Assembly: GCA_002418835.1 (NCBI GenBank)
Contig: DIEX01000006.1
Span: 1-64,000 of the forward strand
Source: Spirochaetia bacterium UBA5763
Lineage (GTDB): Bacteria > Spirochaetota > UBA4802 > UBA5550
Reading direction: 5' to 3'
DNA: 64,000 nt
The notes beneath the pieces are model-generated. The model made no database searches and had not been told where the DNA came from. It saw only the letters and a program-made list of their open reading frames with translations. The position numbers and the translations under genes are program-made. Positions 35,636-44,580 of this stretch are shown piece by piece; the first letter of the stretch is position 1, and each line of letters starts with the position of its first letter.

Positions 35636-35836
35636 CTATTTTTGAACTGCTGCCTTATTCAATTCATCAAGAAATGACTGCAAATCAATACCATTATTAA
35701 AGGCAACCTTTTCTATTGTATCCTCAACCATACCTTTGCATTTCAGGCATCTGAGGTTATGTTTTCTGAAAACATCAGCTACATGATTTGATACTTTAAG
35801 GGCTTCAGGCACGTAAGTATTCTTGTTTATCTCCAT
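35636..35836 (-). CDS. DUF1858-like small protein with CxxC
   Basis: The 66-residue protein starting at ATG 35836 (AAGGA upstream) has EALKVSNHVADVFRKHNLRC LKC in its middle, matching the DUF1858 helical domain with a CxxC motif that binds metal or is redox-active and is often found by hybrid-cluster or sulfur-related proteins. An upstream ATG at 35878 gives a longer form with no homology-like content and no ribosome binding site. It lies 9 bp from rsmD. Confidence 0.7.
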   Translation of the reverse strand: MEINKNTYVPEALKVSNHVADVFRKHNLRCLKCKGMVEDTIEKVAFNNGIDLQSFLDELNKAAVQK

Positions 35837-35898
35837 ACAATCCTTTCCATAACTATGTATTATTAAAAAGGCTGCCATTGTTATGACAGCCTGTATGT

Positions 35899-36318
35899 TT
35901 ATTTATTTATAAGCGGTTTTGTAAATTTACCTGCGTCTGCGAAACGTCTGTTCATATCCTCGCCGAGAGCGATAAGTCCGCTCAGGGGACGTATAAGAAC
36001 TTCAAAGTTTACAATCTCTCCGTTATCATCAAACTGGATAAGATCAATACCTTTTACAGATTTACCGGATACTTCAGCGCTGAATTCAAGTGCCCAGTTT
36101 CTGCCGTCAATAAACTCCCTGTGATACTGAAAATTCTGAAGCACTTCAATGACATTGCTGAGTACAAAAATGGCTTCCTCTTTAGTATTTTTAGGCTTAA
36201 ATACCACCGGCGAGTAAAAAGTTATTTTTTCTGACAGCAGACTTTTAAGTGTTTCCATATCTTTCCCGAAAACAACCTTATGCCACTTTTCAAGAAGTTC
36301 TTTATTTTTATCTTCCAT
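35899..36318 (-). CDS. NTF2/SnoaL-like domain protein
   Basis: The 139-residue protein has the cone-shaped NTF2-like pattern: helix ELLEKWHKVVFGKDMETLKS, ITFYSPVVFKP, GRNWALEFSAEVSGK, GIDLIQFDDNGEIVNFEVLI. Such domains serve as isomerases, dehydratases or binding modules; no catalytic set is decisive here. The ATG at 36318, six bases after GGAGGA, is preferred over the TTG three bases upstream. It is a single gene in a 160-bp leader with no clear promoter. Confidence 0.75.
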   Translation of the reverse strand: MEDKNKELLEKWHKVVFGKDMETLKSLLSEKITFYSPVVFKPKNTKEEAIFVLSNVIEVLQNFQYHREFIDGRNWALEFSAEVSGKSVKGIDLIQFDDNGEIVNFEVLIRPLSGLIALGEDMNRRFADAGKFTKPLINK

Positions 36319-36483
36319 CAAAATTCCTCCATATATTATATATCTTTTGACACAGGTTTACTGATACTGTCAATTAATTATACTTACAGAGGATGATATT
36401 TTGTGATAATAGAAATCTAAACACTTTCAGAAATCTGCAAAGTATTAGTAATACACATTGAACCAGTTAAGGAATAATGTGTA

Positions 36484-37638
36484 TTAACGGGAACTATGCA
36501 GAATCTTATCGATTGCTTTCAGCGATATGTCAATCTCTTCGAATGTATTATAAAAACCGAAGCTGAACCTGTTTGTTCCGCCGGGAAATGAGTTCAGAGT
36601 TCTGTGAGCTGAGGGAGCACAATGCAGCCCGGGCCTTGAAAGAATTCCATATTCTTCATCAAAAATAAATGCCGCCTCTGAAGGAGCAACACCATCGATA
36701 TTAAATGAAACCACTGACGTACGCCGATTAGTGTCAGCAGTTCCATAAATCCTGATCCCCTTTCTGCTTTTCAGAGAATCGATAAAATAAGCAGTGAGGG
36801 AATCCTCTTTCTCTCTTATAGCAGAAACCCCTGTATCCAGTATATATCGTATACCTGACGAAAGTCCGGCGAATCCTATAGCATTCAGTGTACCCGCTTC
36901 ATATTTATCAGGCATAAAATCAGGCTGTTTTTCGAATTCTGACAGACTCCCTGTACCACCCGACATCAAAGGATCAATTAAATTTTCGAGCCCTTTCTTC
37001 AAATAAAATCCTCCTGTACCCATTGGCCCCAGAAGCCCCTTGTGTCCTGTAAAACATAAAATATCGACATTAAGGGAATTCACATCGATATCGAGTACTC
37101 CGGCAGTCTGTGCAGAATCAAGGCAGAAAAGAACTCCATGCTCAGCAGCGATCTTTCCGGCCTCCTGTACAGGCATCACTGTCCCTGTTACATTAGATGC
37201 GTGAGTAAGCATAAGCAGTTTTGTATTTGAACGTATAGATTTTTTAATTTCATCCGGTTCAAGCATCCCGGCATCATCACAGTGAATTACCGTAAGCTCG
37301 ACTCCCTGCTGTTCCAGGTCCCTTAAAGGCCGCATAACAGAGTTATGCTCCATTGAGGAAGTGATAACATGATCACCCGGTTTCAGATAACCTCTTAAAA
37401 CAATATTCAGTGAATGAGTAATGTTTGATGTCAGTGAAATTCTTAACGGATCATCTATATGAAATAGTTCCGACGCATTATCTCTTGCTTCGAAAAGAAC
37501 TCTCCCTGCTTCCACTGAAAGATGATGCCCTGACCTCCCGGGATTGCTACCGATATTAGAATTAAAATCATTCATAGAATTTATTACTGAATCCGGTTTC
37601 GGCCAGGATGTTGCCGCATTATCAAAATAAATCTTCAT
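36484..37638 (-). CDS. Class V aminotransferase, cysteine desulfurase family
   Basis: This 384-residue PLP enzyme begins YFDNAATSWPKP, typical of NifS/SufS-like desulfurases. It has SMEHNSVMRPL (substrate His), FTGHKGLLGPMGTG (PLP Schiff-base lysine), and RPGLHCAPSAH with the catalytic cysteine late in the sequence, as in the short cysteine desulfurases and selenocysteine lyases (TIGR01977-type). It supplies sulfur from cysteine. No iscU/sufU scaffold adjoins; the CxxC DUF1858-like gene is about 650 bp downstream. It appears to be a single-gene unit. Confidence 0.88.
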   Translation of the reverse strand: MKIYFDNAATSWPKPDSVINSMNDFNSNIGSNPGRSGHHLSVEAGRVLFEARDNASELFHIDDPLRISLTSNITHSLNIVLRGYLKPGDHVITSSMEHNSVMRPLRDLEQQGVELTVIHCDDAGMLEPDEIKKSIRSNTKLLMLTHASNVTGTVMPVQEAGKIAAEHGVLFCLDSAQTAGVLDIDVNSLNVDILCFTGHKGLLGPMGTGGFYLKKGLENLIDPLMSGGTGSLSEFEKQPDFMPDKYEAGTLNAIGFAGLSSGIRYILDTGVSAIREKEDSLTAYFIDSLKSRKGIRIYGTADTNRRTSVVSFNIDGVAPSEAAFIFDEEYGILSRPGLHCAPSAHRTLNSFPGGTNRFSFGFYNTFEEIDISLKAIDKILHSSR

Positions 37639-37924
37639 ACTATAATTCCTGTTAAAAGATACTGTTAAATCTCTGACTCTCTGCTTTGAATACAGAAAAT
37701 TCCCTTAAACAGGCCAAGTCAAGTATTATTAATATCAATATAATCTATAATTATTCATAATAACTTAATCCGCACAGGATAATCGGGACTCACTGAGCAA
37801 TAACTCAGGTAATGACCGGTTAAAAAATTACACTGAGAGAATTATAGCATAACTGATGTTTAACTCAATAATAGTGTCGAATAAAAATATTGACATATCT
37901 TTTCCTTAATGTTTAGCTTATTAA
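37639..37924. other. Intergenic region between divergent genes
   Basis: This 286-bp spacer holds a TTGACA at 37892-37897, too near the start of the HD-GYP gene for a well-spaced -10 box. No ORF, stable hairpin or RNA gene was seen. A promoter for both flanking genes is expected but could not be placed. Confidence 0.4.
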
Positions 37925-39208
37925 ATGAAAACCGGTATTTCAAACAGAAGTCAGATTCTTAATGAATGCCTTAAGGCTTTAGGCTTGGTTCTTGAATTCG
38001 ATCTGAACGATCACCCTACCCATCAGCACTCTGTACGGGTTGGAGAAAGCTGTGTTATAATAGGAGACAAACTCGGGCTCCCCTCAAAAAAAATACAGCA
38101 GCTCTATTTCGCAGGTCTGATACATGATATCGGAAAGATTGGAGTTGATATTAACATACTCCGCAAAAAAAGCACTCTTACAAAAGATGAATATATCTCT
38201 GTTCAACAGCATTCAATTACCGGGGGAAGAATTGCTGCAGCAATACCGGAACTGAGTGATCTCTCTTTCTGGATAAGATGGCATCATGAGAAATGGGATG
38301 GCTCAGGATATCCGGATAAAATTTCAGGAAACGAGATTCCGGTAGAAGTTCAGGTACTCAGTGCAGTTGATTGTTTTGATTCCCTTCAGACACCGCGTCT
38401 TGATCGCGACAGGTATTCACTTGCTGATGCACTGAAAATCATTATAGAACAAAGAGGAACTTCATTCAATCCTGATATTGCAGATCTGATATGCGACATG
38501 ACTGATAAAGGTGAATTTAAGCCTGAAGAATCTTCAGAAAGGTTCCTTCAGCTTGAAAAAAAATACCTGATAAACGATGCGGAAGATCATGGGGACAACT
38601 ATTGGGAAGGACTCGGCATGGCCGGCCTTTACCCGATACTTAGATTATTCGCCAGGGTTATAGATGCCAAACACGGCTATACGCAGGGTCATTCAACTCG
38701 AGTTTCCATCCTCTCAAAATTCATCGCAGAAAAAGCCGGTTTTTCAACATCTGAGATTATAAAAGCAGAGGTTGCCGGACTCCTGCATGATGCTGGTAAA
38801 ATCAGCATCCCTCATGAAATACTTGATAAAAAGCACGATCCCGATTCCCGCGAATGGGAGATGATCAAAAATCATCCGCTTCATTCATTTCACATACTTA
38901 ATAAAATTTCATCAATGAATGAAATTGCAGCTATTACAAAACAGCACCATGAACGACTTGACGGTTCCGGCTACCCTGTCGGACTTTTAGAAGATGATAT
39001 AGATATACTTGCTCAGATAATCGCTATATCAGATACTTTTGACGCGATAACAAGTGAGAGGTCTTACAGAAAGCAGTCATCATTCGATAATGCATACAGG
39101 GAGATAAAAAACGGACTTGGCAGACTTTACAACAGGGAACTGGGTAAAATTCTTCTGGATACGCCACCGGTTTATATCAGGGCGCTTTTCGATAATCATA
39201 TAAGCTGA
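37925..39208 (+). CDS. Tandem HD-GYP domain protein (c-di-GMP phosphodiesterase-like)
   Basis: The 427-residue protein contains two complete HD-GYP domains. The first has HSVRVG, LIHDIGKIGV (HD at 67-68), HSITGG and HHEKWDGSGYP (120-130); the second has HSTRVS, LLHDAGKISIP (HD at 288-289), HPLHS and HHERLDGSGYP (341-351). HD-GYP domains hydrolyse c-di-GMP to GMP or pGpG via a bi- or tri-nuclear metal site. Two seemingly intact copies in one chain, without sensory or receiver domains, are uncommon. No Shine-Dalgarno is visible before the ATG at 37925. It converges on flgJ with a 3-bp gap. Confidence 0.92.
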   Translation: MKTGISNRSQILNECLKALGLVLEFDLNDHPTHQHSVRVGESCVIIGDKLGLPSKKIQQLYFAGLIHDIGKIGVDINILRKKSTLTKDEYISVQQHSITGGRIAAAIPELSDLSFWIRWHHEKWDGSGYPDKISGNEIPVEVQVLSAVDCFDSLQTPRLDRDRYSLADALKIIIEQRGTSFNPDIADLICDMTDKGEFKPEESSERFLQLEKKYLINDAEDHGDNYWEGLGMAGLYPILRLFARVIDAKHGYTQGHSTRVSILSKFIAEKAGFSTSEIIKAEVAGLLHDAGKISIPHEILDKKHDPDSREWEMIKNHPLHSFHILNKISSMNEIAAITKQHHERLDGSGYPVGLLEDDIDILAQIIAISDTFDAITSERSYRKQSSFDNAYREIKNGLGRLYNRELGKILLDTPPVYIRALFDNHIS

Positions 39209-39211
39209 AAA

Positions 39212-39589
39212 TTACATCCTGCGGCTTAATTCATTATAGAGCATCTTCGCCATTCCAAGATTGGAATTTTTTGACACCTGGAGTGAATATTCATCATAAA
39301 GCATATCTTCAAATATCTCTTCAGCAAAACCTCCATGAAGCCATTCACCTTTATCTACACTTTTTCTCATCTCTTTGAGCATCTTGTTCACAAAGAGTGA
39401 TTCAGCTTCGACACATGTATCCCATAGCTTTTTCTGCTGTTTGTTCATTACATTTTTTTTAGTTACATTTATTGCTTCAGAAACGGCATTATCAAAATTT
39501 GCAGATGAATTAAGACTCTTCAGTTTATTCTCAGCAGTGCTGGTACCGGAATTTATTTTTGTCTGATATAAATCCTGAATAGTATTCAT
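39212..39589 (-). CDS. flgJ: Flagellar rod-binding protein FlgJ (N-domain only)
   Basis: The 125-residue protein (ATG at 39589, or GTG at 39595) matches the rod-binding FlgJ N-domain: FVNKMLKEMRKSVDKG and FAEEIFEDMLYDEYSLQVSK. The C-terminal muramidase domain of E. coli FlgJ is absent, as in many bacteria where a separate enzyme makes the hole in peptidoglycan. It is the last gene of the flgG-flgA-flgH-flgI-flgJ operon; its start is 6 bp from the flgI stop. Confidence 0.9.
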   Translation of the reverse strand: MNTIQDLYQTKINSGTSTAENKLKSLNSSANFDNAVSEAINVTKKNVMNKQQKKLWDTCVEAESLFVNKMLKEMRKSVDKGEWLHGGFAEEIFEDMLYDEYSLQVSKNSNLGMAKMLYNELSRRM

Positions 39590-39595
39590 TATCAC

Positions 39596-40612
39596 CTACC
39601 TTACTATAAGCTCCGCGTGAAGGGCGCCGGAATCTTTTAACGCTTTAAGTATTGAAATAATATCCTCTGTCGTTGCACCTACAGCATTAAGGCTGTCAAC
39701 AAGATCCTTCACTGTTGCTGCATCTTTAATATATGCAGCATTTACTTTTTTATCGGAATTTTCGACCTGTATCATCATACCTTTTTTACTGATCATAGCC
39801 TCGGAAATTGAAACACTTCCCCCGGTTACAATAGTTCCATCTCTTTCATTAACAACCACAACAGCGTTGCTTTCAGGTACAATTTCAAGGTTTTCGATAT
39901 TTGATATAAATTCAGACAAAGGAATATCTTTATCAATGGTTACCAGTATTTTACCGTTTTCTGACAGCGTTACTTCGCTCTTTTTAAGTTTTTTGACAAG
40001 AGCCTTCATCATTCTATCTGCTGTGGAGTAATCCCATCTTTTCAGTACAAGGTTAAGTGCCTCTTTATCAGCAGCTGTTTTTATAATGAATTCAGGCTTA
40101 ATTTCTTTCTCAACAATACCTCCTGAGACTATTAAACCTGAAGTTTTTACACTGCTTCTTCTATCCTCTCCTGATGGAAAAGAAAGCTTACCCTGTGCGA
40201 CAACATAGATATTACCATCAGCCCCCTTGAGAGGAGATTGAATAAGTATTCCGCCGATAAGTGATTTTGAATCACCGACAGAAGATACATACACATCAAT
40301 TTTTTCACCAAGCCTTAGATGAGGCGGAATTGTAGCAGAAATCATCACAGCAGCAGTATTTTTAGTAGAAGGATTAGTTTCCTGTATACCGATTGAATTG
40401 AGCATATTTTTCAGTGAACTCTTTGTGAGATTCGATTTTGAATCACCTGTACCGGCAAGACCGACTACCAGGCCGTATCCGTAAACCTGGTTAGGTTTAT
40501 AACCGTCAATAAAACTGAGATTTTTTATTTTAACCGGAACCTCCGGATATGCTGAAAATGAGCAGAACAGAAAGAAAAAAGAAAAAATATAGAATACAAT
40601 CTTTTTAATCAT
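39596..40612 (-). CDS. flgI: Flagellar P-ring protein FlgI
   Basis: The 338-residue FlgI has a signal peptide and the conserved PVKIKNLSFIDGYKPNQVYG, YGLVVGLAGTGDS, MISATIPPHLRLGEKIDVYV and GGILIQSPLKGADG. It forms the periplasmic P-ring around the rod. The C-terminal segment TVKDLVDSLNAVGATTEDII matches the family. It overlaps flgH by 4 bp. In a spirochaete the rings sit within the periplasm, as the flagella do not cross the outer membrane. Confidence 0.95.
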   Translation of the reverse strand: MIKKIVFYIFSFFFLFCSFSAYPEVPVKIKNLSFIDGYKPNQVYGYGLVVGLAGTGDSKSNLTKSSLKNMLNSIGIQETNPSTKNTAAVMISATIPPHLRLGEKIDVYVSSVGDSKSLIGGILIQSPLKGADGNIYVVAQGKLSFPSGEDRRSSVKTSGLIVSGGIVEKEIKPEFIIKTAADKEALNLVLKRWDYSTADRMMKALVKKLKKSEVTLSENGKILVTIDKDIPLSEFISNIENLEIVPESNAVVVVNERDGTIVTGGSVSISEAMISKKGMMIQVENSDKKVNAAYIKDAATVKDLVDSLNAVGATTEDIISILKALKDSGALHAELIVR

Positions 40613-41238
40613 CTGGTCAGTTCCCTGATTATTTTTTCAAGATAATCGATTATTATCTGCTGTTTTTCTGTCTCAGTGAGTTCAGCTGAGGAGGTTCCGT
40701 CCTGCCCGATCTGCTGCTTCCTTATCGTAAGCCCCTCTTTTCGTCCGGTAATCTGAATTCTGAAATCAGCAACAAATTCAGAATCAATAAGACCGCCGCT
40801 TACATGTTTCGGATCAACAACTCCGGCAACGCTTAAAGTGTTTGTTACGCCGTTGAATGTATAAGTCCGTGTACCGCTTATTACAGAATTACCGTTATTC
40901 TGTAATTCAACAATTCTTGAAGCTACCGCCAGTTCAATCTTTGAGTTGCCTGTAAATTTTGTTGACTCATTATTCTTGGTATTTTTATTTGATGAAACTT
41001 TAGGTAAAAAACCGGTAATTGTAACGTCAGGATTAGATTCAACATTTGAAGATGAATTATTAACCAGCGCTATATCAAATTTAAGCTTCGAAAAATCTTT
41101 AACATTTACAACAATAATATCTCCGACTTTAAGATTTCTGTCAGCTATATATATATCGCGATCGACCCAGACAGTCGCTGAATTAAGAGAGATACAGGTC
41201 ATTAAAAAAAACAGAAGAAATAAACAGATCCTTCTCAT
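40609..41238 (-). CDS. flgH: Flagellar L-ring protein FlgH (without standard lipobox)
   Basis: The 209-residue protein has the FlgH core: LKVGDIIVVNVKDFSKLKFD, NGNSVISGTRTYTFNG, VAGVVDPKHVSGG and VADFRIQITGRKE. E. coli FlgH is a lipoprotein forming the outer-membrane L-ring. The signal here ends MTCISLNSA, where a cysteine follows Met-Thr rather than the normal lipobox Ala/Gly, so either cleavage is by signal peptidase I after NSA or the lipobox is very relaxed. It lies between flgA and flgI with 4-bp overlaps on each side. Confidence 0.92.
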   Translation of the reverse strand: MRRICLFLLFFLMTCISLNSATVWVDRDIYIADRNLKVGDIIVVNVKDFSKLKFDIALVNNSSSNVESNPDVTITGFLPKVSSNKNTKNNESTKFTGNSKIELAVASRIVELQNNGNSVISGTRTYTFNGVTNTLSVAGVVDPKHVSGGLIDSEFVADFRIQITGRKEGLTIRKQQIGQDGTSSAELTETEKQQIIIDYLEKIIRELTR

Positions 41239-41747
41239 AAATGTACCGCCACCCTGCCTGCTCCTAGCGGTTTACCTTTCAGAATTTTACCGTTTTTAAG
41301 CCTTACAGAAATTTCATCATCTTCTGTACCATTCTGCAAAGACTTTCCTGACATTTCTATGCTAATCCCTTTCTTCCTGATCACCAAATCAACGTTTTCG
41401 CCTTTCTTCACTATGACGGGTTTTTCATCTTTTATTACTAGCGATTCATCAGGTATATTACTTTTAAATGAGAGTTTAACTCCGTTGCCGAAGATTGTAA
41501 ATGTCCTGTTAAGAGACATTGAAAGATAATCATTCAGTTCACTGCGGTCCACGATAAGATCTTTATACAATGATGGAGGTATTGCAAGTAACCCCGCCTG
41601 TTCATCCAGATCACCCTCAAGACCTGCAATATCCGCAAGTGTCAAGCTCCTGTTATATGTCTCCACTTCAGGTATGAGATATATACTGACACGCGCTGAG
41701 GCTGACAGCGGGAGCAGAAGCATAAGCAATAGAAAAACCTTATGCAT
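41235..41747 (-). CDS. flgA: Flagellar P-ring assembly chaperone FlgA
   Basis: The 170-residue protein has an N-terminal signal peptide (LLLPLSASA) and a C-terminal SAF-like domain with PVIVKKGENVDLVIRKKGIS and GKILKGKPLGAGRVAVHL, the conserved FlgA end. FlgA helps FlgI assemble in the periplasm. It shares one base with flgG and overlaps flgH by 4 bp. The first third is divergent, as usual in the family. Confidence 0.9.
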   Translation of the reverse strand: MHKVFLLLMLLLPLSASARVSIYLIPEVETYNRSLTLADIAGLEGDLDEQAGLLAIPPSLYKDLIVDRSELNDYLSMSLNRTFTIFGNGVKLSFKSNIPDESLVIKDEKPVIVKKGENVDLVIRKKGISIEMSGKSLQNGTEDDEISVRLKNGKILKGKPLGAGRVAVHL

Positions 41748-42550
41748 TATCGCTTCAATCCTATTGCTGTATTCAGCATTGAATCTGATGTCTGAATTGC
41801 TTTTGAATTAACCTCATAAGCCCTCTGGGCAACTATCATGTTAACCATCTCTTCCACAACTTTCACATTTGACATTTCAAGAAATCCCTGGTGAACTTTT
41901 GCCATTCCCTCAAATGCAGGCTGCCCCGGAATTTCATCACCACTTGCAGGAGTTGTTCTAAACAGGTTTCCTCCTATCGAGCTAAGGCCTGCGGGATTAA
42001 CAAATCTATAAATTTCAAGCTGGGCCACTTCAACCGGATCTTCCTCCCCGACAATGTTAACTGTAATTTTTCCATCCTGACTAATTGCCAGGGTATTCAT
42101 AATAAAACCTTCCGGAAGCACAACAGGAGGTTCAAGAAGATATCCGTTTGATGTAACCACCTGTCTGTTAGAATCAATTTTAAAAGATCCGTCCCGTGTA
42201 TAAGCATTGGAGCCATCATAGAGCTGAATCTTAAAAAAACCTTCACCCTCTAGTGCCATATCAAGTTTATTCTCAGTATTCTGCAGACTCCCCTGTTCAA
42301 ACATCTTTTGAGTTGCAGCTACCTTAACGCCATGTCCCACCTGTATCCCTGTAGGAATTTCCGTGATTTCCGTAGCAGGTGTACCGGCTGATAAAACTGT
42401 CTGATAGAGCAAATCTTCGAACTCAGCTCTCTGCTTTTTAAAACCTGTAGTGTTGACATTTGACAGGTTATTTGAAATAGTATCTATATTAAACTGCTGT
42501 CCTATCATTCCTGATGCCGCTGTCCAGAGAGATCTCATCATATCAGTCAC
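41747..42550 (-). CDS. flgG: Flagellar distal rod protein FlgG
   Basis: The 267-residue FlgG has the N-terminal LWTAASGMIGQQFNIDTISN and NLSNVNTTGFKKQRAEFEDL, and C-terminal VNMIVAQRAYEVNSKAIQTS DSML, the conserved D0 helices of rod proteins. It forms the distal rod. AAGGTGA precedes the ATG. It is the first gene of the flgG-A-H-I-J operon; flgF is not present upstream, though a related rod gene may lie elsewhere. A candidate promoter is at 42571-42598. Confidence 0.96.
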   Translation of the reverse strand: MTDMMRSLWTAASGMIGQQFNIDTISNNLSNVNTTGFKKQRAEFEDLLYQTVLSAGTPATEITEIPTGIQVGHGVKVAATQKMFEQGSLQNTENKLDMALEGEGFFKIQLYDGSNAYTRDGSFKIDSNRQVVTSNGYLLEPPVVLPEGFIMNTLAISQDGKITVNIVGEEDPVEVAQLEIYRFVNPAGLSSIGGNLFRTTPASGDEIPGQPAFEGMAKVHQGFLEMSNVKVVEEMVNMIVAQRAYEVNSKAIQTSDSMLNTAIGLKR

Positions 42551-42570
42551 CTTCCGCTTTTTATGAAATT

Positions 42571-42598
42571 ATTATAGTCATATTGAATTTTTTGCCTA
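42571..42598 (-). promoter_or_regulatory. Candidate promoter of flgG operon
   Basis: On the minus strand TAGGCA (complement of 42593-42598) is followed by a 16-bp spacer and a perfect TATAAT (complement of 42571-42576), about 20 bp before the flgG ATG. The -35 box matches TTGACA at four of six positions. No sigma-28-type element was found. Confidence 0.5.
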
Positions 42599-42753
42599 CT
42601 TGGGCTTTAATAAAAAACATTTGACTATAATTTGTGCATTTAGTAATTGTCGTTATACTTAATATCTATATATTTATCGGCTTAAAATAGATAAAACCTG
42701 ATAAATTCCAAAAAGACATAAAACTTTTCTTATCATTTTAAAAGGAAACCTTG

Positions 42754-43485
42754 ATGAAAAAAATATTAATTGCTCTATTATCAACAATATTGCTATGCCA
42801 ATTTAATTTATTAACTGCCGAACAGAATCCTGAAGAAACTTCGAATGACAATTTTACATTCATACCTATAGCACCCGATGAAGATATCGATGGAGAACTA
42901 ATCACCACAGAAAAAGGGATACAAAAATTCTTCTGGGATAAAGAAAACATTAAGGCGGAAGGCCCTGTAAAAAACAGGATGAAAGATGGCGATTGGAAAA
43001 TTTATTTCGCCGGAACAGAGGGAAAAGCAATAAAAGCCCAGGGGAATTATCTCCGCAATGAACGCAATGGCCAATGGATACTGTATCATGAAAATGGAAG
43101 GGTATTATCAAAACAGACTTTTAAAAAAGATATGTTAAACGGAACATATTATGAATTTTCTGAAACCGGTGTTCCTGTAACAGAAATAGTCTATTCAAAC
43201 GACATTATAAATGGTGTTTTCAAACAATATTATGACGATGGTATCCCAAAAGAGATTTCCATGTATTCAAAAGGGAAAAAAAATGGGGCCGAGAATCTCT
43301 TCTATCCCAACGGGAAAAGAATTTCTATCGGACCATATAAAAATGGTTTACGTGATGGACTCTGGAAATTCTATTATAACAGCGGCAAACAGAAATCATT
43401 AGGTCATTACAAAAACGGCAAAAAAACCGGAAATTGGAAAATCTATGATGAAAATGGAAAACTTGCCGATACAGAACAGTATTGA
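42754..43485 (+). CDS. MORN-repeat (YwqK-like) secreted protein
   Basis: The 243-residue protein has a signal peptide (MKKILIALLSTILLCQFNLL then TAEQ) followed by about eight repeats of about 22-24 residues with the MORN/YwqK pattern 'G.w..Y...G......y..G...G', for example RMKDGDWKIYFAG, NGRVLSKQTFKKDMLNGTYY and KNGLRDGLWKFYYNSG. Such repeats are known in membrane-associated and toxin-neutralising proteins, but function here is open. AAAGGAAA supports the ATG at 42754. The next gene, tatC, follows within 30 bp. Confidence 0.85.
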   Translation: MKKILIALLSTILLCQFNLLTAEQNPEETSNDNFTFIPIAPDEDIDGELITTEKGIQKFFWDKENIKAEGPVKNRMKDGDWKIYFAGTEGKAIKAQGNYLRNERNGQWILYHENGRVLSKQTFKKDMLNGTYYEFSETGVPVTEIVYSNDIINGVFKQYYDDGIPKEISMYSKGKKNGAENLFYPNGKRISIGPYKNGLRDGLWKFYYNSGKQKSLGHYKNGKKTGNWKIYDENGKLADTEQY

Positions 43486-43512
43486 TATTTAGTCATTCAA
43501 TTGGTGATACCC

Positions 43513-44562
43513 TTGAAAAAAAAAGAAACAGATAAAAAACCTGTTGTAAAAAAGGCTGCAAAACCGGAAAAAAAAGCAGTTATAAAAACTGTAAAAGCAG
43601 CCCCCAAAAAAGCAGTGAAAAAGAATGACAAAAAATCTGAATCAGCTGCAAAAAAGGTCCAGCCCGCCTCTGATAAAACTGATGAGGTTAAAGCTCTAAA
43701 TCCCGGAATAACCGGTAAAGAGATCCCCCTCAAAAAGAAAGAAAACCCGGCGAGCAGGTTTTACAGCCTCCTTACAGGTGAAGATAAAGAAGAAAAAGAA
43801 ATTGAGGAGATAGATCCTGAAGCTCTTGCCCGCGGTGATGAACCGATGTCTATTGTAGGGCATTTAGATGAACTCCGCTCGAGGGTTCTCATTATCCTTG
43901 CTTCTTTTATGCTGATAACCGCTGTTGCTTTTTATTTTTCAGACCACCTTGTTTATTACGTAAATAAACCATTTCTCGATTCAGGAAATAAACTGAATAT
44001 TTTTACTCTTGTGGGCGGCTTTATGCTGAAATTTAAAGTTTCAGCTGCAACTGCACTTTTTATACTTGTTCCGATGATTATTTTTCAGATATGGCGTTTT
44101 ATTGTTCCGGCAATAGAAAGAAAGAACCGTACGTTTTCGCGGCTTACAATAGTTTCCGCTGTACTACTATTTTATTCCGGTGCTGCATTTGTTTTTTTTA
44201 TTCTTCTGCCTGCCGCAATAAAAGTCATGCTGAGTTTCGTTGGACCGGAAATGATCAGCACAATCGGAGCAGATGATTATCTGAATTTTATACTTTTTTC
44301 CTCACTTATAATGGGCGTATTATTTGAAGTTCCGGTAATAATACTTGTTCTTACAAGGCTCGGGATTGTATCCCCCCAATTTCTTATAAGTAAAAGAAAA
44401 TATGCTATACTGATAATATGGATTATCGCTGCCATAGTAACACCCCAACCTGATCCCCTTTCACAATCACTTGTGGGTGTTCCATTGATGCTGTTATATG
44501 AAATCTCAATAATAATTTCAAAAATAGTTGCTATTAGAGAACGGAAAAAATTAAATAGCTAA
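43513..44562 (+). CDS. tatC: Sec-independent translocase TatC with long basic N-terminal tail
   Basis: The protein is 349 residues from TTG at 43513 (GGTGA upstream) or 353 from TTG at 43501. The TatC core starts with HLDELRSRVLIIL at about residue 117, then six membrane helices, with LLPAAIKVM, FEVPVIILVL and AAIVTPQPDPLSQ, typical of TatC. TatC recognises twin-arginine signal peptides. The first roughly 75 residues are Lys/Ala-rich (KKPVVKKAAKPEKKAVIKT) and resemble histone H1-like tails; TatC usually begins near the HLDELR motif. No tatA or tatB adjoins. pgk follows 18 bp later. Confidence 0.92.
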   Translation: MKKKETDKKPVVKKAAKPEKKAVIKTVKAAPKKAVKKNDKKSESAAKKVQPASDKTDEVKALNPGITGKEIPLKKKENPASRFYSLLTGEDKEEKEIEEIDPEALARGDEPMSIVGHLDELRSRVLIILASFMLITAVAFYFSDHLVYYVNKPFLDSGNKLNIFTLVGGFMLKFKVSAATALFILVPMIIFQIWRFIVPAIERKNRTFSRLTIVSAVLLFYSGAAFVFFILLPAAIKVMLSFVGPEMISTIGADDYLNFILFSSLIMGVLFEVPVIILVLTRLGIVSPQFLISKRKYAILIIWIIAAIVTPQPDPLSQSLVGVPLMLLYEISIIISKIVAIRERKKLNS

Positions 44563-44580
44563 AAAACAGGGATATAGCAA

